From positions 9,418,438 to 9,482,437 of the forward strand of contig CM023537.1 in NCBI GenBank assembly GCA_013350335.1: a stretch of DNA of 64,000 bases, given 5' to 3'. The stretch is from Chimonanthus salicifolius. Taxonomy: Eukaryota; Streptophyta; Magnoliopsida; Laurales; Calycanthaceae. The first letter of the stretch is position 1. Each line of letters opens with the position of its first letter. Positions 46,427 through 57,800 of this stretch are shown one piece after another. Position numbers and translations under genes: made by a program. Below the pieces are notes generated by a model that worked only from the letters and a program-made list of their open reading frames with translations, did no database searches and was not told where the DNA came from.

Positions 46427-46810
46427 ATAGTGACAAATACCGTTCTCGGGATATTAACGGCAATTGATAATAACGGGATATTTTTAAATTCTCGGATTTT
46501 TATCGGGAATTTAACGGGAAAATCTCGCTGAAATTATAATATTTAAAAAATAAAAAAAAGTAGAATAAATAAAAAAATTAATGAAATAAAAATGGTATAG
46601 GGAATTTACCGGGATTTTCTCGGGAATTTACAGGAAATTTACCGGGATATTATCGCGTTATTAACGTTTATCGCGTTTTTAACGCGATTTTATCGGGAAT
46701 TTACCGGAAATTTATCGTTTGGCGATAAAAACGCGTTTTTAACGTGGTAATGGTATTTTGCCGATAAAAACGCGGTAAATTTGAAAATACCGCCGATATT
46801 TGTGACATTG
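46427..46810. mobile_element. MITE (384 bp) with 9-bp target duplication
   Basis: The ends ATAGTGACAAATACCG and, reversed, CAATGTCACAAATATCGG are inverted repeats. GTAATTACC flanks both sides exactly (46418-46426 and 46811-46819). The interior is made of CGGGAATTTA/ACGGG/GCGTTTTTAACG repeats. A 9-bp duplication suggests a Mutator-like origin. Confidence 0.82.
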
Positions 46811-47330
46811 GTAATTACCAAATAAGATAAGGGTAACCCCTATTAAAGGTGACCCCTACTCAGAGCTAACCCCTATAAAAATTATTCTCCATCGAAACTC
46901 AACCTAATTTATTCTATGCTCTTAGCCATTTTGATAGCAAACTCGAAAGTTTCAGCATTAATCAATTTATAATATGATCTCATACATGTATATTACATTT
47001 CCATTGAAATGCAATTGTCCTATCAATCATTCCCCATTTTACGTTAGAAATAGATAACAACAAAAGCAATGCAAGTGGTCATTTGATGCTATTTGATAGA
47101 GAAAATAGAATAGATTATGACTAATGTAGTTGATTTTACTAGTTGCTTAATCCAACCAGGTTGTAAATGGAGGGGAATAAGTGGGCTAGCTCAATGTGAT
47201 GACCCTATTTCAAAAGTCTAAGTAACATTAGATGTGTTTTAAAATGGCTGAATTTTTGCGATTGGATTCCTCATTTGAGATATTTGAGGGATGGGCTCTA
47301 TCTTGATATGGTAATAAAATATAGTTACCA

Positions 47331-47635
47331 CGTAAATTTTTTTTTTTTGTAATTAGATATTTTAATGTATGTGTAAATCTCTCCATCTGTACACATTTAA
47401 TATAAAATAATCATGTATTCTTCTTTTTTTAAAACTAAAGTATTTAGGTATTTTAGGGCATGTGTAAATCTCATAATCTGTTTACACTTAACACCAAATA
47501 ATGGATAGTATCTTTTCATGCGTCGGGTATAAAATAATGGAGAGACCCATTTTTTGTTGAGGGAGACTTGATTCCAAGACTTCCTACAATCAAGAGTGGA
47601 TTTTGATCACAAACTAAACCCAAACCCCTCAGGGT
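47331..47635 (-). mobile_element. Composite SINE, family 1, with duplicated 3' part
   Basis: The minus strand starts CCCTGAGGGGTTTGGG, contains TGGAATCAAGTCTCC and GGGCATGTGTAAATC-related sequence, and ends in A residues. The tail half occurs twice (47338-47410 and 47424-47500), each with its own T run. An exact 13-bp repeat AATATAGTTACCA flanks it at 47318-47330 and 47636-47648, so the two-tailed structure was inserted as one unit. Confidence 0.75.
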
Positions 47636-48193
47636 AATATAGTTACCATGACCCTATATGAAATGGTAAATTTTATTTGAAGGGCCTGAAATTTTGGTAA
47701 TTTTTTATATTTTATCTAACGATTGAAATTAATAGAATAACTTCATGTTGACGGGACTACTGAATTAATGTCTAGTAAGTATTAAAGCCATGTTGTTATG
47801 ATGGTTAAATTCAAGATATTGTTCTAATTTAATTTGAATATTATTCTTAAATGCATTTTAAATAAATTTAGTTCTGTGAAGGTGAAAATAGTTTATTTTT
47901 GAATTTGGTTTATATATTTATTATTTTAAAATTTAATTTTGTTTCTTAAAATATTTTTTATTAAACATAAAAATAAATCAACTCAGTTATTAAACTGATC
48001 AATATATTCAATTTAAATCATATATTGTTAAACAAATTTTTTTTGAAGGTTTTTATCTTTTCAAATTAATTGAAAAATTCCTATATTTTCCATATGTCAA
48101 AAAAGCTCTTTAAGTTTAGATAAACTCTAAAAATATCTTTTAATTATATTGATTAAAAAATATTTTTTCTTGAAAATTATTTGTACTTATAAA

Positions 48194-48469
48194 CAGGGGT
48201 TGAAATATCGGCCGATACGTATCGTATCGGCCGATATATATCGGTTTTGGATATGTGAATATCGGCCGATATGTATCGTATCGGCCGATATTCACAATAT
48301 CGGCCTTGATATCGGCCCGATATCAAAATATCGGCCTTGATATCGGCCCGATATCAAAATATCGGCCGATATTTAAAAAAACAATGAAGAAAGAGAAAAA
48401 TATATCGGCCGATAACGATATATTGGTCGACATATCGTATCAGCCGATATACCGATTTTTAAACCCCTG
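48194..48469. mobile_element. hAT-like MITE (CAGGGGT family), copy 2
   Basis: Ends CAGGGGTTGAAATATCGG and, reversed, CAGGGGTTTAAAAATCGG. An exact 8-bp duplication CTTATAAA lies at 48186-48193 and 48470-48477. The 276-bp interior is mostly ATCGGCCGATA palindromes and GATATCGGCC repeats. This is the best-bounded member of the family, and the clean 8-bp duplication supports hAT. Confidence 0.9.
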
Positions 48470-48479
48470 CTTATAAATA

Positions 48480-50879
48480 TGTAATACCCTAACCCGATTT
48501 AAATTTGATCAGTATGATAAATCATACTTAGACCGGTTAATCTTGAAGATTACGGTAGTGGCTTTGCGAAAAGTCCAGGTGTAGCATAGTCTGAGCTTGA
48601 AAGCTCGATGATCCAGCTCGTCTAATTGGAAGGGCAAAATGGTAATTTACCGTTTATAATTATTATTTCCTCTATGTATGTGATTATTTGATTATTATTG
48701 GACAATATTGTTTTCCTTAATCAAGGATTTTAATTTAAAGTTTCGGTATTATTTTATTTTCAGAAAATGTTATTTTAAAACCGTCCGAAAAGATCGCGAA
48801 GGGGGAAATAATTATTTTTAGATAATTTCAGAAATAAAGAAATCTTTTAGAAAGTCATGTTATGTTAGATTTTAAAATGATTGTTTTTTTTTTATTTTCT
48901 CCAAATCTTAAAAATAAATGTAATAAACCCTTTTATTTAACACAAGTTAAATTAAGTAAATAATGTCAAATTATGGATTTTATCTAAATCTTTGGTTTTT
49001 GATGAATTTCAAACCTCCAAAATTTTATGACAAATAGAGTTTAATAAACCCAACATTTCTGTTAAGTTAGATTAAATTATTTAAGCTTTTTAAATCATAT
49101 TTTTAGTTAAAAATCGATTTTAATCAAAATAGGACTGATTTGCAAAATCCCCAGAGGGACTAATCTGTAAAATATTTTCACTGTGGGATTTTACTGTTGC
49201 TGCTGGTACGTGGCCAGCAGCTCCCATGCAGCGCCCAAGGGCTGCCAGTGAGCTGGTCTTCACCCATCCATCAGATGGGTCTATATAACTTACCTTTTTC
49301 CCAACTAGTTTTACCCTTCCTCAGTCAATCTCCACCTCTCGGTTAAACTGAAACTCTCCCTCTCTGTTCCAGAATTTCTTACCGTAAGCTTAAAAGGATG
49401 AATTTTCAAAGTTTAGATTTTCAAACCTAGAGCTCAAGCGAAAGTAACTATTGCGTTCGTTTTTAAATTTTAACAAGTTTAGAATAAAGAAGAAGTAAAT
49501 TTGATTAAGTTTTGAGTAAGAAAAGTAAGTTTGAAATTTAAGGAAAACCTTGGAATTTTGTGTCTCACTCGTTTTGATGTTAAAATCAGACGTTTTAAGT
49601 AAAAGTAAAAGTTTTAATTTATTCCCTATGTCAAAGAGGACTTGCAGAGGAGTCCATCTGACCAGTTTGATGTGAAAAACGAACCTAGAAAATCTACTGT
49701 TTTTGGATTTGTATTTAACTCTCCCGGCGCCGTTACTGTCTGCTGTCGTAAACAGAGGAGGAAGACGACTCTCGGAAGGTCCGAGAGTTGTGCTTCGGAC
49801 TTTCCGAAGCTGACATCTTCGGATGTTCCAAACCTGAGTTTGGGACTTCGAAATGTCCAGAGGCCAATCGTTTCTCCGGCCTCTGGTTCAGGTTGTTCCG
49901 AGTCTTCTTCGGAAGGATCGAACAGATCGGACGATCTGAGCTTCTCTCGGCATGTTCCGAGATCCACCGAAATCCTGTTTTCTATCTTTTTGAGTTCGGA
50001 AGCACCTTCGGACGATCCAAAACTTCACCCTCAGATGATCTGAAGAACAGAATCATGTTCCGAGGTTCTGTGGACTAGTCTAGGCAATAGCTCGGACGGT
50101 CCAAAGCCACAGTACCTGGTTCCGAGGCATGTTCCGAGGAACCCAGTTTTTGAATGATAAATCTTGATTTGATTTGAAATGCATGTGTTAGATCCTAGGT
50201 TTTCATGTGATGTTTATAGCCCTTTTTAAAATTAAAATTTGTACTAATCCATTCTCTCTTAAATATTATAGTGTACTACTTATTGTATTCACTTGCAAGT
50301 CGATACTCTCTATCTGTAGCTGACTCAGCCCGGTAGCTATCTGTAGTTGTGCGATTTACTTTGCTGCTCGGTAGAAAAGAACAGTTCGGGCACTGAGTGA
50401 CCTCTTGGCCTAACTCGCTATAAAGGAGTGGCCTAAGCACCTTATACATCTGAGCTTAACTCAATGCGTCAATCTGGTTATATCCAGAAAACAATGTAAG
50501 AAGTAGCCTGAGCACCTATTTATTATATGCTGATTATTGTAAATTAAAATGGTTAGAAACCAAATAGGAGACTCAATTCCATTTTTTTAGAGATTTTTGG
50601 AAAAACGAGATAGATTCGAAATAATACAAGTATGTACTGCTTTGTATGCTATGTATTCTAACTGATTATTGATTGTATATCTGTTTACATGTTGACAAAG
50701 ACTTCGATACCACATATTTACTGTGAGGAGACTTAACATTGCAGTATGGGTAAATCAGGTTAAAAAGATTAGATCTTAAGCAATAAGTAGTTTCAAGAAT
50801 CAGTGTGGATGAATGGAGATTAGTTTAAAAAAAAAAAATTAGTGGCGTTCAGGACTCACTTCTGGATCGAGGCATTATA
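48480..50879 (+). mobile_element. Solo LTR (2.4 kb), probable Ty3/gypsy
   Basis: Starts TGTAATACCCTAACCCG and ends GACTCACTTCTGGATCGAGG then CATTATA. Both ends are typical of plant gypsy LTRs, which usually end CATTACA. A 5-bp duplication AAATA flanks it (48475-48479 and 50880-50884). No primer-binding site or internal region follows, so it is a solo LTR left by recombination. A TATA-like CTATATAAC lies at 49282-49290. The open frames at 49626-50078 are within a TTCCGAG/TCGGAC-rich part and are not genes. Confidence 0.85.
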
Positions 50880-51129
50880 AAATAACTATTGATTTTCATG
50901 GAGCTCACAAAAATCCTTTTTATCAGCCCTCTTTCACACTATAATATGTCATGTAGTTGGCATATCTTCAATTTAATTGCAAATAAGGTAACATTTACTA
51001 TTGAATCAATACTAAAATGAAATTATATCATTGATGACACTTATCCTCGAAATCTAAATTTAAGCTTATAAAAGAATACCTTTTACGCAACTTACTTTTT
51101 TAAGTTGTGTTGACCTCAAAATGAATTTC

Positions 51130-52095
51130 ATTGGATGCTTTTGGATGGATATGGGGAGATAACGTGAGATGAATCCCGTTATCCTTATTTGGTAATGGAG
51201 AGGTGAAGGTAAAAATTCAAAATTTTATCTTTCTTTCTCTTTTTGAAAATCCTTTGGAGAAAGGGGTTTTTAGAAAACCCTTACCCCTCTTTATCTCTTA
51301 TTTATATTTATGGAGCAAAAATATTTTTTTAATTAATAAATATTAATTAATAATTGTATTTCATAAAATAATATTTTTTATTTTTTATATTATATAGATT
51401 TAATAAAAAATATTAATTCTTATAAAATTGTTGATATGTCAAATTACCGCTGCTTATAGTTACCAACTAAGATTTTTTTCTCTCTAAAGGTGAGTTTTAA
51501 CTTTACCCTTATAATCAATGTTGTCAAAATCGGACCATCTAACGAACCGTCTTCGAGTCATTGTAGGTTCAACAGGGTTCAGTTGCAACCAAAGCCTGTA
51601 AAAGCCGGTTACATAGTAATATAATATAAATATTATATATAACATTAACTAAGATACATTTTACCAATAACATTAATATAAATATTAAAAATAGCATTCA
51701 AACTCTGAGTAATATACCAAAACAGTGAAATATATGGGATAGAAATAGTACTAAACATTTATATTTCGAATATACATATTTTTTAATATTATTTTTAGAA
51801 AATTAAATAAAAAATAAAAAAATCTTCAAATTTGTGAACCGCAGTTGGTGGTTTTTGTGTCAAAACTGCAGTTCTGATCGGTTTTATGCGGTTTTGACCC
51901 AGAACCGGTTTTTGACAAGCATCGAACTGCAGCCACCGCAGTTTCGACCACGGTTCGGTCCGGTTGTGATAACATTGCTTATAATTACCAAAAAGATAAA
52001 GATAACACCTACGTAAGGATAACCCCTATTCAAAGGTAACCTCTACTTAAAGATAATCCCGATAAAATTTCCTCCCATCCAAATGCAACCAATAT
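51130..52095. mobile_element. AT-rich inverted-repeat element H2 (relative of H1)
   Basis: The left end TTGGATGCTTTTGGATGG and the reversed right end TTGGTTGCATTTGGATGG are inverted repeats. Inside are TATATAGATTTAATAAAAAATATTAA-like and GATAACCCCTATTC motifs shared with the 44735-46895 element. It is interrupted by a MITE at 51516-51977. Confidence 0.6.
51516..51977. mobile_element. MITE (462 bp) nested in H2
   Basis: The ends CAATGTTGTCAAAATCGGACC (21 bp, 51516-51536) and, reversed, CAATGTTATCACAACCGGACC are inverted repeats. An exact CTTATAAT duplication flanks it (51508-51515 and 51978-51985). The interior is non-coding, with GGTTTTGACC/ACCGG motifs near the right end. Confidence 0.85.
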
Positions 52096-52649
52096 ATATT
52101 TAAAAAATTTAAAACAAAATATTAATACATTAGTCAAAAGGGTCGAGGAGTCTTTTTAGACTTTTAATTAAAAATTGATAATTTTTAAAATTATAAAAAA
52201 CATAAAGACTTGTTTCAAAATAAATGAAAGAGATCACTATTTTTAATTGAGTCCAGCTTCCAATTGAATTGTCCAATTATTTTATGATTTTTATCAACTT
52301 CATATACTAATTAAGCAATTCAATTTTCACAGAACTCCCTTCTAATTTTTATATATTTATCAAGAAGATTAAAGAGAATTTCATCTATTTAGTAAATAAT
52401 TCAAAATTTTGAACTCAGTTTTTTTTTTTTTTTTTAAGTTAATTCACAGGTCCATTTTAGGAGACGGGCAGAAGTCGGGAAATGAGAGTAAGACCAATAG
52501 ATGTCGATAACATGGACCCATTAAACGCCACGTGACGAGTACGTAGAAAGGTAGTCGTCTCATTAAATAAAATGACATTGTTAGGCACGTCTCGGACTCG
52601 TTCAATTCCTCATCGGCACCTCTTCTCTCCGGGGTGTTCACTTACAAGC

Positions 52650-52768
52650 CCTAATACCCTTCTTTTAATACCCTTCTTCTCTTTCCCTCTCTCTATTAAA
52701 TTCTAGCCGCCGCCGCTCTCTGAATTTTTCCCATCAACGAAGAAGAAAAAGAAGCAGAGAAGAGAAAG
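52650..52768 (+). other. Probable 5' untranslated exon of SEC61 alpha
   Basis: Pyrimidine-rich leader (CTTCTCTTTCCCTCTCTCTA), then GCCGCCGCCG and AAGAAGAAAAAGAAGCAGAG, ending at a donor-like GAAAG|GTTGAT near 52768. The first coding exon follows an acceptor at about 54820 (ATACTCAG), 26 bp before the ATG, which implies an intron in the 5'UTR. Ends are inferred. Confidence 0.55.
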
Positions 52769-53340
52769 GTTGATTTTAATCTAGAGATCCTCTGATCTTG
52801 ACATATCGGAATTCGGTTTCTTCTTTCTATCTCTTAGGATCTGATGTTTCTGCATATGTATTTGTTTGGATAAGTTATAGATCTGATGCGTTGACCTTAT
52901 ATATAATTGCTTTTATTAACGATGTCTGGAATCTCTGTTTGTGGTATCCATTCTATGACTCATGTTAAATTTTTTCGCTTTTCTTTGTTTGTCTTTTTTG
53001 TTCAATTCGTTCGTCTTCGATGGGTGTGAGGAATTGGCAGATCTGCTCAATTTATGAGATTCAGTTGTCCCTATTAAAAGATTTGACATTTTAATTCATA
53101 ATCCTGTATTGTTTTTTTTCGGCCTTTTAGTTCGCATGATGATTGAGTTCTACTATGCATGCAGTCACTTTTTGTTGATATGTTTCTGTTTTTGGATCTC
53201 TTGTATATTGTAGTGCATGGTTTGATCTTATGTTGCTTTTACATGCTCTCTTCTTGTAAGATATCTGGATTGCCGTTCCAATGTCTATATCATCCTTTCT
53301 GAATGATATAATCTTGGTCTGTCTTTGGTGTTTCGTGGAT

Positions 53341-54400
53341 TTTTTTTTTTTTTGAAATGGTGACTATATTAATGAAGAAAAAAACACTAGAGGTGCAGGT
53401 ACAGTACAAGGAGAAACATGAAAGCAAAATGAGGAAAGAAAAACGAAAAAAAACCGAAAAAAGCCGGAAGATATCTAATACACGCTTCCAAGCTTGCAGG
53501 ATATCAGACATGGGAATGCTCCAGAAATCATCAATAGAGGAGCCCCAACCAGCACATTTGGCAAATATTCGGGTGCTAACGGATTTTAGATTTTTTGCTG
53601 AGTTTCTGAAAACCTTGTTATTGCGATCCAATCTGAAGAAGCAGACTGTCTGTTGCTGCAGGGTGTCTGATGGGGCTGGCAGACTCATTTGTTCTAATTC
53701 GGCCTCAAAATTTGCTCTCCAATTTGTCTCTGCATTCCTAATTGTAGGAGGGGTGAGAAATTTGGACTAAGGATGGAGAGGGAAAATGGGTTAGGTCGTC
53801 TCTCATAGAAACTTGTGCTTTCGAGGAAGCCACTAGCAGAGGCCAATTGGGAAGAGCTGTCTGCCTTGGGAGGGAATTGTCATGTAGTTGAACTGGGGTT
53901 TGGGTAGCAAAGCATGGAGGCAACATTTGATGAACTGAAATTGGTTGTTGAGGCAAAGACAAGGTTGTCATAAGGAAAGGTTGAAAGATGGGTTTCCTTA
54001 GAGGGGGCCTAGGTAAGGAGAGTCTTTGAAGGGAGAGAGGGCTATGAGCAGAGAGCTTTGGGTATCAGCAGCATAGCCACATGGAGAAAGAGAGTTTGGC
54101 AAGTCCTGAGGGGAGACTTGCTAAGGGGAAGGTGACTTTAGGCCTAGGTCGAAAGACGGGTCCTGCTGATTTTTGGAAGAAGGCTGGGGTAGTTGGGCTT
54201 GAGAAGAGGAAGGAAAGGGCACCTGGGTTGGATCTGATAATGGCTTTGGCCAAGGGAGGAGACGGGCCTACAGAATGGGTTGAGTTGACAAGTGAGAAGT
54301 CAAGCTTTCAATGCCAATTCTGGATAGATGGGTTAAGGTTTATGTTGATAATGTTTAGGGTACATTTGGTGAATCACCGTTTCTCTTATTGACATGTGTT
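53341..54400 (-). mobile_element. LINE fragment in the SEC61 alpha 5'UTR intron
   Basis: A T run at 53340-53354 is the poly-A tail of a minus-strand element. Before it the minus strand reads AKCAGWGSSIDDFWSIPMSD and a hydrophobic 3' region like those following plant LINE RT. Further 5' (54065-54253) lies FRPRPKVTFPLASLPSGLAK, like a Pro-rich ORF1 linker. Most of RT is missing, so the element is internally deleted or rearranged. The right boundary is approximate. Confidence 0.6.
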
Positions 54401-54845
54401 TAACCATTGGTTGGATCTTGTCTATCTCGACCATTTATATGATCTGGATGGGTCCCATGGTTAGGATGTAGTTGATCAGTCCCATTCTAAGGATGTCAAT
54501 TTGAGTGGATTTCAATTTACACATGTACCTAAGTGCATTGATCAATTCCATCTGAATCATATGTCATCTATTTATTTGTTCGTTTAATTCATACATGTTC
54601 TGGTGTTTCTTTCTAAATGTTTGGCATTGGTTTACTTTTGCATCTTCTAATGTTGCTAGTAGATTTCCCCAATGTAATGGTTACAGTATGTAATATTGCC
54701 TTTATTTCTGCCTGTATGTAATCTAACTTTCAGTACCTTGCTTGCATTGTTTCATTATATTCATAAGGAAATTCCTGCTTCATTGGTTTGAACATTATTC
54801 TAACTTCATCATTATACTCAGGATTCTTGAACTTTGACGAGGAAA

Positions 54846-57800
54846 ATGGGAGGGGGGTTCAGAGTGCTGCATCTTGTCAGGCCTTTTCTCTCAATTTTGC
54901 CAGAGGTGCAGAGTGCTGATCGAAGAGTTCCATTCAGGGAGAAAGTTATCTATACAGTGATCTCTCTGTTCATCTTTCTTGTTTGCAGCCAGCTCCCTCT
55001 CTATGGCATACACTCAACTACTGGTGCAGATCCATTCTATTGGATGCGTGTTATCCTTGCATCGAGCCGTGGGACTGTTATGGAGCTGGGTATTACCCCA
55101 ATTGTGACATCTGGACTGGTGATGCAGCTCTTGGCTGGATCAAAGATTATTGAAGTGGATAACAGTGTCAGAGAGGATCGTGCCCTCTTGTGAGTTTTTT
55201 CTTACTGGATTCCCTTTGTAGAATGGATGCGGCTTTCATTGAAATTTGTTGTCCTACAATTTGGGTGCACTTTTCACTTCCAATAGGCAAATGCTTTATT
55301 ATTCTTAATTCCTAAAGAAAAACAAAACTATTTTTATAATGTTTTAGTGGAGCTCCTTAGAATCTATGTTGAATTTTGTGTATGGTTTACTCTCCCTCCA
55401 CACACACCCCCACACACCCCACAAACCCCACCCCCCCACCCCCCCTCTCCCCTTCTCCCTCCTCTCCCTTATTGGAGTCCAAGATCAGCACAACATGTCC
55501 TACATTTTAAACCACAAAATGTAGGTTTCATATTCTGTATAATTTAAGGGCATTTTTGTGCACAGCTATTTGTATTGAAATTGATTTCCTTGAGGATTCC
55601 TTTTTCCATAGAAATTGAAATATAGAGATTTTGATTTCCACGCTTATCAATTTCTATTGTTTGGTGTGACAAAATGGTTCTCAATGAACTCTTTTCTATT
55701 GTTAGGTGGGCGAGGTGTAGATTATAACTTGATTGCATTTGACTCTAGATGATGATGGTGTTCAAAATAATAAGAAGTTTTGTGCATTATATAGTAAATT
55801 AGCCTATATTTCACTTAAAATAGTAATGTTACCTGGAGTGTGTGGATGGGGAGGTTTGCACATGCCCCAAGGTTCATTAAGGTGCTCTAAGAGGCCTGGA
55901 CACTTTGTCTTTGTAAGGACTGCAATTGGGTCATGTTTTAGCCTAACCTACCTCATTCTTATGTGGAATTTCAATACAATGGTTAGGTTGGAAAATGGGC
56001 CATGAGTTTCATCGTGGATTGCGTCATAAGTTGGATCGAAGGTCGTGGGTCCAGTTGGACAAGAGAAACAACCATTTGAGAGAGGAGGAGGCAATATTGA
56101 AGCCCTAGCATTTGGCCTTCTTATCTCGCTTTTATTTTTTTTGAGGAGAGACAAAGATAAAAATTCATTAAAATAAGATAATAAGTACAAAATAGCCCTA
56201 TGGTTTGTATACGAGAGTTATACAAACTAACCCCCAGAGGGGGTTGGCCTGACGGTCAAGAAGCTCTCATATAACTATATCCACTGGAAAGATTGTATCG
56301 ACATTGCTTAGGTCTTTTTGTAGTGTTTTCTTGCTGGTTTTGTGTGTCTTGCGGGTGTATTTGGGATTGGTTTTTTGTTTCTTTGTTGTTGCCTCCGTTT
56401 GTTTTTGTATTTGTACCTCTGGTTTTACTGTTTTAGACTCTGTGGTCCGTTGTCTTTAACATCAATTTTAATCTTTAGCTACTGCCAAACAATTTCCTAT
56501 ATGATCTGAACTGATGAAATCTTCAAAACATTGAGATACCAACCAATATCATGCAGTGCATTGTTTCAAGATTAGACTAGGCTGATTTGAAATAGAACCA
56601 GTCAATACTTGAATCTTTAAATGTCCAGTTTTACATGTGCCAAATTGTACCTTGGGGTTTTGCCATAGAGCTATGGAGGATGTCTTGATAACAGTTATAT
56701 TGATGAAAATATGGACACAGTCCTCTCTCAAATTTCAAATTTTATGTTTCTTGTGAAACTTCTCTATTAAAACTCATTGCGAGTGAAAGAACTCTTCCAA
56801 CCGGCAATTCGAACCATCCTTTTCTGAGCCATCTTTATAATTGCTTGTTGATGGACATCAGAAAGGCCACTTGTGGAATTTGGGTTTGTTTGCTAAGGCT
56901 CTCTCTCTCTGTTCCCTTCTCAAAAGTTTTCCGAGACAAACTATGGATTCAACTGGACCTTGCATTTTGGTCTCTATGCTATTGATGCTGCTGAGATGTT
57001 ATTGATGCAGCCATTAAGGTTCTGATGCTAAATGTATGCAAGTCTGCATTTGAACATGTTTGCTTGCACCGGGCGAGACTTCAAACCTCACCTACCCAGT
57101 TGGTTGCTCCTGGTTCACAGGACCCTGCTGTCTATTATGTAATCTGTTTTCCCTTATTATTGTTACCAGGGGTCGAAATATCGGCTGATACATATCGTAT
57201 CGGCCGATATATATCGGTTTTGGAGAGCATCATATCGGCCGATATTGGCTCTTTTTTTAAAAAAAAGAGGAGGAAAGAGAAAAATATCGGTCGATATATC
57301 GTATCGGCCGATAACGTTCTTTGTACCCCTGCTTGTTACAAAGGAATTTGTGTTTAAGTGGTCATGAGACCAGGTCTTTAGTAAGCGAATAGCTAGCTAC
57401 CATACACCAAACCATTCATTGTTAAGAGATAAACCTGGTGACCTTCTACCTAATTGCCAACATAAGCAAGTCAAGATCCAGTCAATTCTACAAACACTGG
57501 TTTTATCATGTGCAGAAAGGTTTTTACCCTAGCGTTTATCGGCTTCTCCACGGATGCATCTTAATGTATTTTTGTGCTGTGTGTGCCTGTTGTTCACCAT
57601 TCCTTTTGAGGTGAAAAGGTGCCTGCTTGCTTCCATTGAACCAATTACTGTTCATTACAAGCTAACAGATGATCTCGACATTTTATATTTTCCCCCAGAA
57701 ATGGCGCCCAGAAGTTGCTTGGCATCCTTATAGCAATTGGTGAGGCAGTTGCATATGTTCTTTCTGGGATGTACGGAAGTGTTGGCCAACTTGGAGTTGG

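Larger units (their letters stand above)
44735..46895. mobile_element. Large AT-rich inverted-repeat element with internal array (host element H1)
   Basis: The left side reads CATTTGGATGAGGGGTAAAT followed by GAGTAGGGGTAA. The right side read in reverse gives GTTGAGTTTCGATGG, then TATAGGGGTTAG and GAGTAGGGGTCACC, so the ends are inverted relatives. Inside are a five-unit array (45031-45790) and a nested MITE (46427-46810). A shorter relative is at 51130-52095. No transposase is present. The outer ends are approximate. Confidence 0.55.

Noticed and set aside
49626..50078. Open frames on both strands
   Set aside because: They lie inside the solo LTR in a TTCCGAG/TCGGAC-rich part and have no family match.
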